DNA of 64,000 nucleotides, taken from the NCBI GenBank assembly GCA_016208495.1, contig JACQXX010000070.1:124001-188000 (forward strand), read 5' to 3'. Source of the DNA: Acidobacteriota bacterium. GTDB taxonomy: Bacteria; Acidobacteriota; Blastocatellia; Chloracidobacteriales; Chloracidobacteriaceae. Below, one piece after another: positions 8,536-16,798 of this stretch (positions are counted from its first letter, which is position 1; each line of letters opens with the position of its first letter). Made by a program: the position numbers and the translations under genes. Under the pieces are notes generated by a model. The model made no database searches. It was not told the origin of the DNA and worked only from the letters and a program-made list of their open reading frames with translations.

Positions 8536-9801
8536 ATGCGTTTTCCTTCACGTTCCGAGTCATTTGACCGCATTCGTGAAAAGGTGATTTCTGGCCAGGC
8601 GGCCCTTGAATTTGGAGATTCAGCCCAGGCCCTGACGTTGCTCGACGAAGCTGTGGGCCAGGTGTTATCGCTTGATTGGTCGGATGAGACCGTCTGGAAG
8701 CGATGGCCCGTGATGCAGGGGGTTCTGCAGTTTGCCAAACAATATCTTGATCAGGAAATTGCGGAAAGCTCGCTTGCCCCGGATGTCTCGGAAAATTCAG
8801 ATGAACCACGGTTTCTGACATCAATTCCCGAGTTAATGATTGTCAATCGTGAAATGCGGGCCATCATTGATCAAATTGTGCGCATCCGGCATACCCGGAT
8901 GAATGTGCTCATCACGGGTGAATCTGGCGTTGGTAAAGAGTTGCTGGCGAAAGCGATCCACGTCGAAAGTGATCTGCGCGATAACGTCTACATTCCCTTC
9001 AATTGTGCTGCCGTTGCTCCTGAACTGCTTGAAAGCCGGCTCTTTGGCCACCGCCGGGGTGCCTTTACGGGTGCGGTCACCGACCAGCGCGGCGTGATTC
9101 GAGCGGCTGAAGGCGGAACTTTGTTTCTGGATGAAGTTGGGGAACTCCCGCTTGAGGTCCAGCCGAAATTGCTTCGGTTCCTTCAGGAAGGCGAAATCCA
9201 GCCCTTAGGCGAAGACCGTCCGATCAAAGTGAAGGTCCGTATTGTCGCCGCGACCAACCGCCATCTGGAGGCCCAGGTCGCTGAAGGGAATTTTCGCGAA
9301 GATTTATTTCACCGGCTCAACGTGATTCGGCTCGATGTGCCACCGCTTCGTGAACGTCGCGAAGAGATTTTGCCGCTCGCCCAGCGGTTCTTGAAAGAAC
9401 TGGCTAGCCGGGCCAAAAAAGACCTGCAACTCTCGGAAGGCGCTGCCTTTATGCTCCAGAATTACAACTGGCCGGGCAACATTCGCCAACTTCGCAATGA
9501 AATGGAGCGAATGGTGGCCTATACCGAAGATAAACAGCTTATTACGCCCCGAATGTTATCTCCGGAAATTACATCGTTCAAACCGGTGACATCGGCCACC
9601 GTTGGTTCAAGTCGTTCAGATGGAAGCATCCGGGTTGAGTTTCCGCCTGGTCTGGAACTGGCTCAGATTATGGACGCGGTCGAAAAGCAGATCATTACCG
9701 AAACGCTGGCACGCAATAAGAACAACATTTCCAAAACCGCCCGTGAATTGGGGATTACTCGCAAAGGGCTGCACATCAAGCGGGACCGACTCGGGATTTG
9801 A
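8536..9801 (+). CDS. Sigma-54-dependent transcriptional activator (AAA+ / Fis HTH, no receiver domain)
   Basis: A 421-residue bacterial enhancer-binding protein. Residues 95-340 form the AAA+ domain with Walker A GESGVGKE (128-135), the sigma-54-contacting GAFTGA loop (175-180), Walker B (GTLFLDEVGE, about 195-203) and the arginine-rich PPLRERREEI segment. The C-terminus has a Fis-type helix-turn-helix (ISKTARELGITRKGL). The N-terminal 95 residues are short, helical and not a recognisable receiver, GAF or PAS domain, so its input signal is unknown. It binds upstream activating sites and remodels sigma-54 holoenzyme by ATP hydrolysis. No sigma-54 promoter was recognised next to it, so its targets may be elsewhere. 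Confidence 0.92.
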   Translation: MRFPSRSESFDRIREKVISGQAALEFGDSAQALTLLDEAVGQVLSLDWSDETVWKRWPVMQGVLQFAKQYLDQEIAESSLAPDVSENSDEPRFLTSIPELMIVNREMRAIIDQIVRIRHTRMNVLITGESGVGKELLAKAIHVESDLRDNVYIPFNCAAVAPELLESRLFGHRRGAFTGAVTDQRGVIRAAEGGTLFLDEVGELPLEVQPKLLRFLQEGEIQPLGEDRPIKVKVRIVAATNRHLEAQVAEGNFREDLFHRLNVIRLDVPPLRERREEILPLAQRFLKELASRAKKDLQLSEGAAFMLQNYNWPGNIRQLRNEMERMVAYTEDKQLITPRMLSPEITSFKPVTSATVGSSRSDGSIRVEFPPGLELAQIMDAVEKQIITETLARNKNNISKTARELGITRKGLHIKRDRLGI

Positions 9802-9811
9802 GAGAGGAATA

Positions 9812-9888
9812 AAGTCAGTACCACCTGCGTGAGCGGGTGGGTCTGGTTGCTTTCAACTTCCACCCGCTCACGCAGGTGGTACTGACTT
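9812..9888. repeat. Perfect 29-bp inverted repeat, dispersed GTCAGTACCACC family
   Basis: The arms 9812-9840 and 9860-9888 are exact reverse complements around a 19-base loop. The arm begins AAGTCAGTACCACC and ends GAGCGGGTGG. It lies between two convergent genes (sigma-54 activator and S41 peptidase), where the hairpin could stop transcription from both sides. Related single or degenerate arms occur at 18042-18069, 20427-20454 and 22277-22332, so it is a dispersed REP-like family and not a site specific to this pair. Confidence 0.9.
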
Positions 9889-9916
9889 GACGATGACTTA
9901 TCTCCAAACTCCACAA

Positions 9917-11200
9917 TTATTTGGCTAAAATAGCCGCCAGGATCGGGTCACGGGCATTTAAAAAGTCATCTATTGAGGTTCGGACATCAACATCCGGCAG
10001 CATCGAAGGTTCGTCTTTGTCCGAAGTCTTGAAGTATTTGGTCGAATAGGAAACTTCAAGGCCGGAATTGGGGAGTTTGAACGATTTGACTTCACCGAAG
10101 GCATTTGGTTTTTGCCCGGTTGGCTCTCCGAAGATCGTGGCTTTGGTTTGTTGTCGCAACTCAAGTGCATTTAAATACCCGGATGAAAACGTTCCTCGAC
10201 CAATAATGGCAAAGAGCCGTCCGGGCTGGTTGATGGCAGTTCGTTTTTTGATTTCTTCCAGCATTGGCCGGAAAATCACTGAATTCCCGCCGCCATTGTG
10301 CCGCAAATCAATCACCAGCCGATCTACCTGGTGCTGGTCAGCAAAAGCCCAGAGATCCTGATTAAATTTGGCAAAGGGCAGGTCATCCATATCCCGGCAG
10401 CGGTTGTATTTGACAAACAGCGTTTTCGACTCAGCTAGATATTCAAACCAGTAGTTGAGTTGTTGTTTCTGCCGATAAAGCGGGGCGCCACGTTTTTCAG
10501 GATCCAGCGCCTGAACCCAGGAAATTCCGTCAAGTTTCTCAACCGAATTGATTTCAACGGTGTGCGTTTGTCCTTGACGATCCTGATAGGTCAAACTGGC
10601 TCGGATGTCATCCGGAATGATTTTGAGGACCTTTAAAATTCCTGGATTCATCAAATACTGAGGGCTTTCAGTCAAGAGCCACTGGTCGTTTTCATATGAA
10701 ATCAATGGTTTCACCAGTTTGAACGCCTGATCAATCGGTGTATTTCCAATTCGGATTAGTTTGCAGCCGAGCAATGCCTGATGTTCTGCTGGGGACCGCA
10801 ACAGATACAACCCATCTTTGAACCACAGATGCGCCAATGGAAGCACTTTTTTAAACTGCGGATTGAAATCCGTGTGCGCATCATTGACTGAAGCCACAAT
10901 TCGCATCAGCTCAACTTTGATTTCATCATCCGACAGCTTTGGAAGTGTTTTGTCCAGTTGCTGAATAGATCGGTTGAAATCGGCTTTTTTGAGGTGAAAA
11001 AAGAGATTTTTGTGACGCGCCGGGAGTTCTTTGGCCAGGAACTGCACATCCTGGCGCCACTGCTCATCACGCGAGAGAGCTGGGGGAGATGCAGTTTGGC
11101 CAAACCCATCACTGGAAAATATTCCACATCCGAGCGTAAGGAGAAGACTCCAGACGAACAAAAAACGAAACCACGGTTTTTCAGGAACAGAGATCTTCAT
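9917..11200 (-). CDS. S41-family peptidase-like secreted protein
   Basis: About 427 residues from the ATG at 11200, chosen for an AAGG motif at proper spacing; an ATG one codon upstream (11203) and a TTG at 11212 are alternatives. A signal peptide is clear (LFVWSLLLTLGCGIF). The C-terminal half fits the tail-specific protease family S41: a DLRHNGGGNS strand-turn and RGTFSSG, where serine is the family nucleophile, followed by GEPTG. No PDZ domain is obvious. Members cleave peptide bonds in the periplasm or extracellularly. The start lies about 20 bases after the DUF4276 gene, so it may be co-transcribed with the ATPase/DUF4276 pair, which is odd for a secreted protein. Function in that cassette is unknown. 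Confidence 0.8.
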   Translation of the reverse strand: MKISVPEKPWFRFLFVWSLLLTLGCGIFSSDGFGQTASPPALSRDEQWRQDVQFLAKELPARHKNLFFHLKKADFNRSIQQLDKTLPKLSDDEIKVELMRIVASVNDAHTDFNPQFKKVLPLAHLWFKDGLYLLRSPAEHQALLGCKLIRIGNTPIDQAFKLVKPLISYENDQWLLTESPQYLMNPGILKVLKIIPDDIRASLTYQDRQGQTHTVEINSVEKLDGISWVQALDPEKRGAPLYRQKQQLNYWFEYLAESKTLFVKYNRCRDMDDLPFAKFNQDLWAFADQHQVDRLVIDLRHNGGGNSVIFRPMLEEIKKRTAINQPGRLFAIIGRGTFSSGYLNALELRQQTKATIFGEPTGQKPNAFGEVKSFKLPNSGLEVSYSTKYFKTSDKDEPSMLPDVDVRTSIDDFLNARDPILAAILAK

Positions 11201-11219
11201 CATAACCTTCAATTGAAAG

Positions 11220-11834
11220 TTAGCTTCGAAGCTGGTTCAAAAGAGATTCCACATCACGGTAAAGTTTTCGAAATGAAGCAGATCGCTCCAATGCTAATTC
11301 GAGGTCGAACTGCGCCGTAAGTGCTGCCTGATCAACTGTTGGGCTGTATTTTTGACCAGAGGGAAGGCGTTTGGTGAGCCATTCTTTGGTCCCTCTGATG
11401 GACTCAGGTTCTGGCGGTGTTTCTAAATTGCCAGGAAGTCCACGGATACCTCGCAATGATTCAGCCGCCGCCAGAAACCAGGCTTCATATTCGCGGTGTG
11501 CAAAAATAGTCACGATTGGCACATCAGTCCGAAGTCGTTTGGCTTCTTGGAGCAATGCTGGACCAAGTTGAGCCGGGCAATCATCGTCACTATCAAGCAA
11601 AATGAGAATGGCACCTGGACCATTCAGTTTGGCAATGGCCAGGCGGAGTGCTCGTTCAAATTCTCCACTTTGAGCAATTTGACCTTGTCTAACAATTTTC
11701 GAACGATCAGTTAGGACTGGCTGCGGCACATCAACCCACAACTCAGGATCAATCCGTTCTCGAATCCGGCGGATCAGAATCGGTAAGGCGACAACTTCTC
11801 CTTTTCCTTCAACAATGCAACTGATACAGATCAT
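11220..11834 (-). CDS. DUF4276 family protein (TOPRIM-like)
   Basis: A 204-residue protein with the features of DUF4276. The N-terminal strand ends in IVEGKGE, with E9 in the position of the conserved TOPRIM glutamate, and a later strand ends in LLDSDDD (D81, D83-D85), matching the acidic DxD cluster. An HREYEAWFLAA segment near residues 112-125 is also typical. TOPRIM folds bind metal and usually cut or join nucleic acid. Its ATG overlaps the stop of the upstream AAA ATPase by four bases (ATGA), so the two are translationally coupled and probably form one complex. Pairs of ABC-type ATPase and TOPRIM protein are known in anti-phage defence (for example PARIS and OLD-type systems); whether this DUF4276 pair is one is inference. 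Confidence 0.85.
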   Translation of the reverse strand: MICISCIVEGKGEVVALPILIRRIRERIDPELWVDVPQPVLTDRSKIVRQGQIAQSGEFERALRLAIAKLNGPGAILILLDSDDDCPAQLGPALLQEAKRLRTDVPIVTIFAHREYEAWFLAAAESLRGIRGLPGNLETPPEPESIRGTKEWLTKRLPSGQKYSPTVDQAALTAQFDLELALERSASFRKLYRDVESLLNQLRS

Positions 11835-13147
11835 TGTGCCTCGACCCCGAGATCAAAAAGATTGGTTCTGGTGTCAGCCACCGCTATTATTGGGGTAAGC
11901 TGGTCCATTCGAAGGAGTTCACCCGGAGTGAAGAGGTGATCTTTCAGAACAGTCATCCCTGCCTGTGAGAGGTGACCAATTTGAGAAGCACCTTTGTCAG
12001 AGATAACCGCCAGGATTGAGTCTGGATTCACGGTGTGATCATCGAGAATGTCAGGGCTGTGGCAGGTGACGATGACCTGTTTCGTGAGGCTAGCTTCTTC
12101 CATTGCCTCGCGCAGGACTGCTGCAGCGGCTGGATGCAAGTAAAGCTCAGGTTCTTCAATGCAAACGACATTGACTGGGTGGGGGCCAGTTTGAAAAAGA
12201 GCGGTCAGGATTCCAAGGATTCGCAATGTTCCATCTGACATTGCTGAGGCTGCAAAGGCAGACTTTTGAGCCGCTTGGCCATTTGGTGGAATCTGTTCAA
12301 AGACCAGTAATGCTTCCTGAAAGCCGTGTATAACTGATGTGCCGGGGAAAAGAGTACTTGAAGGTATTACTTTGATCCCATGAACTGATGGGACAACAGC
12401 TTTGAGGTAGTTTTCAATACGTTCTTTTATTTGTGGATATTCATGAGCAAGAAAATTGATGATGCTTGCAAGATTATCTCCGTTCATACTCAACGGATAG
12501 CTGTTGGTTAATTGTTGGATTTGCCTTATTTCAAAAAGGTTATCAAAATCATATAGATTGATTTGAGTGAGCGCCGTATAAACTTGGCGAAATGGTTCAA
12601 ATCCGGATAAACCTATTAAACATAAAGATGTTTGGGGAGGAATCGGAGTCCAGGAAGTAACCTGAGAAGGAGACCATTGAAAAAGCGGTTCAAGGTTAGT
12701 TTGAATTATCTTCCCTTTATGAGCGCGAAAGAAAATCTCTGTTTGGCCAGGTGGGTTAGGAAAAGGTGACAGTACTAACTCTTCATCCTGAACCTGAAAA
12801 TCAGCCGTTGGAGTAACCTTTGATTTTAAACGCAAAGCATAATGTCCTGTTTGGCCTGATGGAAAAGCAAACTCCAACCGTATGCCAAGCATTCGGTTGG
12901 GTTGTGGGGCTTGAAATGATTCGTAGAGGCCATGAGATGAGTACAATAAACTCGAAAAACCACCTCTTCTTTTAACCACCTCATTTAGTGAATATTGCAA
13001 GCTAGCGGAAACAAATCGCAAAGCTTGCAAAAAGTTCGTCTTTCCCGCTCCATTTGGTCCGACAAGGTAAGTCAACGGGCCAAGCTCAACATCGCAAAAG
13101 GCGATGCTTTTGAAATTCTCGATGACGACTCGCTTTAGAAAAACCAT
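11831..13147 (-). CDS. AAA/ABC-type ATPase (AAA_21/AAA_15-like, RecF/OLD family relative)
   Basis: A 438-residue ATPase of the SMC/RecF/OLD type: the N-terminus reads FLKRVVIENFKSI, Walker A is GPNGAGKT (30-37), an ABC-signature-like segment lies at SAMSDGTLRI (301-310), Walker B at VVCIEEPE (326-333) and the H-loop at TCHSPD (361-366). The central 180 residues are variable and hold no coiled coil. The protein should dimerise in an ATP-dependent manner and sense or bind nucleic acid or a phage protein. It is the first gene of a minus-strand cassette with DUF4276 and the S41 peptidase. The middle of the gene is AT-richer than its neighbours, consistent with an acquired accessory module. Upstream lies a palindromic repeat element and no other defence gene. 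Confidence 0.88.
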   Translation of the reverse strand: MVFLKRVVIENFKSIAFCDVELGPLTYLVGPNGAGKTNFLQALRFVSASLQYSLNEVVKRRGGFSSLLYSSHGLYESFQAPQPNRMLGIRLEFAFPSGQTGHYALRLKSKVTPTADFQVQDEELVLSPFPNPPGQTEIFFRAHKGKIIQTNLEPLFQWSPSQVTSWTPIPPQTSLCLIGLSGFEPFRQVYTALTQINLYDFDNLFEIRQIQQLTNSYPLSMNGDNLASIINFLAHEYPQIKERIENYLKAVVPSVHGIKVIPSSTLFPGTSVIHGFQEALLVFEQIPPNGQAAQKSAFAASAMSDGTLRILGILTALFQTGPHPVNVVCIEEPELYLHPAAAAVLREAMEEASLTKQVIVTCHSPDILDDHTVNPDSILAVISDKGASQIGHLSQAGMTVLKDHLFTPGELLRMDQLTPIIAVADTRTNLFDLGVEAQ

Positions 13148-13192
13148 ACTTCACCAGCCTGTTTCCTGGCAAAAAACTCAACATTTTTTCCA

Positions 13193-13292
13193 GCGCCCAT
13201 CCGGGCGCGACGTGAAATTGGGCGGTGACCCGGTGGTAGCGCTCAAAGCAGCGCGACCACCGGCTATTTTCCGGCGCCCATCCGGGCGAAAA
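13193..13292. repeat. Palindromic repeat, CCGGTGGT / GCGCCCATCCGGGCGC family
   Basis: Two copies of the near-palindrome GCGCCCATCCGGGCG (13193 on and 13274 on) flank a CCGGTGGT...ACCACCGG hairpin. The same parts make up the interior of the MITE-like element at 3561-3906, and the hairpin part recurs near 23.6 and 27.3 kb. No gene is present. Confidence 0.8.
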
Positions 13293-13390
13293 CCAGATGT
13301 GCCAACTTGGGCAAACCCTCGATGATCTGGAGTGATCCTTTACCCAAAAAATTTGGTTTTCTCTCAGCCCAAACCCTCAGCCTTCAATCC

Positions 13391-14362
13391 TTATGGAATC
13401 AGCAGTAATTTCCCCATCACGTTTCGGCTTTCAAGTTCGCGATGGGCATCAGCCGCATTTGCGAGTGAAAATGTCTGGGCAATGTGGGGAACGAAGGTTC
13501 CTTCCGCGACATATCGCAGGATATGCGACATATCCGAATTGGGAAGGTAGCGCCCGGAAGCCAGCAGGTTTCCATACTGAAAGCCAAAAATCGCTGCATT
13601 TTTCGGGTAAAAATCGCGCGTGTTGATCAGGCTGTCTTCCAGCGTGACATTGGCCAGGGCGGCGACGCGGCCAAACGGTGCCAGGACTTTGAGCCCCTGA
13701 GCAAAGACTTTGCCTCCAACGGCGTCGAGGAAGGTATTGATGCCTTTGCCATCGGTGGCTTCACGAACAGCGCTCACCAAATCCTGACTCGTGTAGTTAA
13801 TCATCACATCCGCGCCAAGTTGCTGCGCCATCGCCAGTTTTTCATCGCTGCTCGCGCTGGCAATGATCCGGGCTCCGATTTGGCGGGAAATCTGAATCGC
13901 GGCATGTCCGACACCGCTCACGGCGGCTGGAATCAGGATTGTCTCTCCGGCCTGGAGTTTTAAGAGTGAATGGATGCAATACCAGGCGGTGAGCCAGTTG
14001 ATTGGTAAGGCAGCGGCCTGTTCGTACGAAGTCCCGTCTGGAATCAACGCCATATGTTGTTCCAGTGCCACCGTTTCCGTTGTATAGAGGCCCGTTCGGT
14101 TTGAAAAAATCACGACCCGGCTGCCAACCGGGAAACTGGCCGAAGTTGACTCGACGACCTCACCACTGGCTTCAATGCCAGGTCTGGCCGGCACCTGGGC
14201 GCCATGGTAGGCGCCGCTTCGCAAGAGTACATCCGCACGATTAACCCCAATCGCCCGAATTGCCACCCTGGCCGCGTTTTCTCCGAGTGGAAGTGAGGCT
14301 TCTTCCACGAGGTTGAGTTGTTCTGGTCCACCAAAAGCTTCGACAAGAATTGAATGACGCAT
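13391..14362 (-). CDS. Zinc-type alcohol dehydrogenase-like / NADPH:quinone oxidoreductase (MDR family)
   Basis: About 323 residues from the ATG at 14362. The open frame extends further upstream, but that part translates tandem repeats and is not protein. The sequence is a medium-chain dehydrogenase/reductase of the quinone-oxidoreductase class: the N-terminal GroES-like domain contains IGVNRADVLLRSG and PGIEASGEV, and the Rossmann domain has an AAVSGVGHAAIQ glycine motif. Catalytic-zinc cysteines are absent, as expected for zeta-crystallin-like enzymes that reduce quinones or enones with NADPH. The start codon lies a few bases after CT-rich repeats of a heptamer family, with no clear Shine-Dalgarno sequence. 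Confidence 0.88.
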   Translation of the reverse strand: MRHSILVEAFGGPEQLNLVEEASLPLGENAARVAIRAIGVNRADVLLRSGAYHGAQVPARPGIEASGEVVESTSASFPVGSRVVIFSNRTGLYTTETVALEQHMALIPDGTSYEQAAALPINWLTAWYCIHSLLKLQAGETILIPAAVSGVGHAAIQISRQIGARIIASASSDEKLAMAQQLGADVMINYTSQDLVSAVREATDGKGINTFLDAVGGKVFAQGLKVLAPFGRVAALANVTLEDSLINTRDFYPKNAAIFGFQYGNLLASGRYLPNSDMSHILRYVAEGTFVPHIAQTFSLANAADAHRELESRNVMGKLLLIP

Positions 14363-14366
14363 AAGA

Positions 14367-14442
14367 CAGAATGAAGAATTGAGAATGAAGAATTGAGAAT
14401 GAAGAATGAAGAATGAAGAATTGAGAATGAAGAATTGAGAAT
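14367..14442. repeat. Heptamer tandem repeat (AGAATGA / AGAATTG)
   Basis: About ten alternating 7-bp units AGAATGA and AGAATTG on the plus strand, i.e. CT-rich on the coding strand of the oxidoreductase starting at 14362. The same units occur at 14812-14847, after the stop of the next upstream gene and in the opposite sense, and after the recD2 stop at 58514-58578. Confidence 0.9.
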
Positions 14443-14448
14443 GACCTG

Positions 14449-14716
14449 AATTTCGCCCAAAATAGCACCACTTTGCTGAAAAATCAGTACCGACCAGGTC
14501 GGGACACACCTCGTGACCAAAAAGCGGCCAAGTCATTGAGTGGAATCGAAATTCACCGAAATTGAGCCTTCGCAATCACGAACCTGACTTCCAACCTGTC
14601 TTTTATGTCCTTTATGTCCTTTATGTCCTTTATGTCCTTTTCGTCCTTTGGCTCTGGCTCAATCAACCACCTGTGTGACCAAAACTGAGGACAAGATCGG
14701 TATTTTGGGCGAAATT
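14449..14716. mobile_element. Small element with perfect 16-bp terminal inverted repeats inside a heptamer-repeat spacer
   Basis: AATTTCGCCCAAAATA at 14449-14464 is matched exactly by its reverse complement at 14701-14716. The 268-bp element has no gene. Inside are an unrelated 9-bp tandem (TCCTTTATG, about 14603-14642) and a stretch that is clearly homologous to 58579-58780. It is flanked on both sides by GAATGAA-type heptamers. I saw no certain target-site duplication. It may be a non-autonomous mobile element that uses the heptamer tracts as landing sites. Confidence 0.55.
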
Positions 14717-14847
14717 TGGGGAATGAAGAATGCAGAAAACAATGAGTGGTTCGCGGTTAGTTCTTGATTCTTGGAAAGTATTGGTTCCAAAGTACTAAGT
14801 ACCAAGCACTCAATTCTTCATTCTCAATTCTCAATTCTTCATTCCTC

Positions 14848-16779
14848 TTATTCTTCCCATTTGAGCCGCACAAAGTAGAACTCTTCGCTGCGACTCGCCG
14901 GGGTGACTCGAAGGCGAGCGGTATAGTTGTTCTCGCGGCTTGGTTTTTCAAGCAGAATGACCCGGCCTGAGCCTTCTCGCTGCTTGACCGTGAAACCTGA
15001 AACTTCAAAGCGCGGCAACGGGTCACGAAAATCAGAATCGGCATTGCGGAATTGCCGGCGGCGTTCCTGGGGGCTGTAGAGTTCGCTTCCTGAAACTTCG
15101 ATTTCCACATCATCGGTCCCACTGACATAAAATTTCAGGTCGCATCGTTTCCGATTGAGGCTGGTTCGTCCATCGCGGTCCCGATTCCGGTCAGTGCTGG
15201 AAAATCGGTCATTGGGTCCGGAAACGGGTTCGTCGTCCCAATCATCATCCGAACGGCGGCGAGTGTCTCCGGTAGTTGTGCGCGGACGCTCGCTTCGGTC
15301 TGGCTGGTATCGCGAAGCCGATGACCGCCGATCAATTCCAAGGAAGGGATTGTAAATATATTCGAGCGAAAATGACGACTGGTCGGGAAAGCTGAGGTTG
15401 TTGCGCGCACCATAGGCCGGATCAAGTCCCCACTGGCCAACCGCAAGCAGGTTTTTCTTCTTGGTGGCTTTGTCTTCCCAGCCCCAGAATGGTTTGGCTT
15501 TGTCCGCAGCTTCTTTGCGTCCATAAAACGACCCGGCAATTTGATCTATCTGTGGGCGTGGACGATTTCCAAATGGCTGATAAGCATAGTATTTATCAAA
15601 GGTTCGGTCTTCGCGCCCGGCATTGGAATTGGCTCGTTCCCACCACTCCTCATAGATTGGGAGCAGGGCATATCCGACTTCGCGGTCATTAGCGTGGCGT
15701 GGGCGCTCAGCCCGTCCGCGATAGACAAAGGTCACCCCGGTTCCGGTTGAAAACGTGTCATTCGAAAGCGAATACCGCGAGTTTTTGCCCTGGCTGCCAT
15801 ACACACCGTGTCCGCCGGATTCGATAAAAATCACCGGATGCGACCCCTGATACAGTTCAACTTCGCCGTCAATATCGTGAAATCCGTTCCGAACCTGGCT
15901 ATCAGCCCGGAATGAATAAATATTGTTGTGAGCCAGCGTTTCCATGGCTTGAAGGCGACCAAACTGGCTTCGATCTTTGGCAACGGTCAGAATTAACCCT
16001 TCGTTGTCATTTTCGTGGCAGCTACCGGCAATGCAGGTGTCTGAATAATCACGAGGATGAAACAGGTTATAGATCACAAACCAGTGGCTTTCGGTTTCCA
16101 TCACCGTGTAGTAGACATATGCCTGTGACGTGCCCTGATCCAGCGAATCCCAGTTGTTGTCGCCACGCCAGTCGCCGTCATAGTCAAAGCGGGTAATGTA
16201 ATCAGCTTTGGGTTGAAACCAGGTTTCCTGGGCGACAAAAGGGGCATAGTGTTCGGCCAGTTCAAAATAGGAATCCCGCGAAGCTCGTTCATCACGAAAC
16301 TCCTGGCGTTCGGCTGGTTTCCGAGCCTGGGCGCTCGTGCTGACATCCATCACCACGGTCGCGGTCTTTCCGTCCAGTGAGGCTTCGATGGTGTAGCGTC
16401 CAGGTCGGTCCGGTGCGCTATAGAGAAAGCAATCCTGGATCGTGGCCTGGTTGAGCACTTGAAAAAACCGGTTCTCGCCGCTGACAAACGGCCCATCATC
16501 GGTGCCCTGGTATTTAAATTCTTTCGAAATCCATCCGCCGTCACGACTGACAATGCGCACTTTGGCGCCGGTCTTTTTCAACCGCCCGGTCAGGATCTCC
16601 TTGTCCTTTTTTTCAACTTCACCAAAGACCCGCACCTGGATCACAGCGGTTTCCAGTGGGCGAATGCGAGTTCCGGGTTCAACTTTGATTTCCAGCCGGG
16701 TCACTTTTTCTCCGGCACGGACTGATTGAGGGAGCAATGGGATCAGCGACAAAGCAAGAAACAGGATCAATTTCTTCAT
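14848..16779 (-). CDS. Secreted protein with Vps62-like region, unknown function
   Basis: About 643 residues from the ATG at 16779, chosen because it opens a clean signal peptide (MKKLILFLALSLIPLL...). The first 130 residues after it form a beta-rich domain. Residues about 165-420 contain histidine- and tyrosine-rich motifs such as ESHWFVIYNLFHPRDY, FIESGGHGVYG and GRAERPRHAN that resemble Vps62-type (vacuolar protein sorting 62) domains; this assignment is tentative. A low-complexity Arg/Asp/Ser region follows (about 485-560), then a beta-rich C-terminal domain. It is exported. The start lies 19 bases after the stop of the gene upstream, so the two are probably an operon. Confidence 0.6.
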   Translation of the reverse strand: MKKLILFLALSLIPLLPQSVRAGEKVTRLEIKVEPGTRIRPLETAVIQVRVFGEVEKKDKEILTGRLKKTGAKVRIVSRDGGWISKEFKYQGTDDGPFVSGENRFFQVLNQATIQDCFLYSAPDRPGRYTIEASLDGKTATVVMDVSTSAQARKPAERQEFRDERASRDSYFELAEHYAPFVAQETWFQPKADYITRFDYDGDWRGDNNWDSLDQGTSQAYVYYTVMETESHWFVIYNLFHPRDYSDTCIAGSCHENDNEGLILTVAKDRSQFGRLQAMETLAHNNIYSFRADSQVRNGFHDIDGEVELYQGSHPVIFIESGGHGVYGSQGKNSRYSLSNDTFSTGTGVTFVYRGRAERPRHANDREVGYALLPIYEEWWERANSNAGREDRTFDKYYAYQPFGNRPRPQIDQIAGSFYGRKEAADKAKPFWGWEDKATKKKNLLAVGQWGLDPAYGARNNLSFPDQSSFSLEYIYNPFLGIDRRSSASRYQPDRSERPRTTTGDTRRRSDDDWDDEPVSGPNDRFSSTDRNRDRDGRTSLNRKRCDLKFYVSGTDDVEIEVSGSELYSPQERRRQFRNADSDFRDPLPRFEVSGFTVKQREGSGRVILLEKPSRENNYTARLRVTPASRSEEFYFVRLKWEE

Positions 16780-16798
16780 AGACAAGAACTTCACTTCT

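Noticed and set aside
14363-14575. N-terminal extension of the quinone oxidoreductase
   Set aside because: It translates a tandem repeat and a terminal-inverted-repeat element, giving low-complexity FILNSSF repeats; the ATG at 14362 gives the usual family length.
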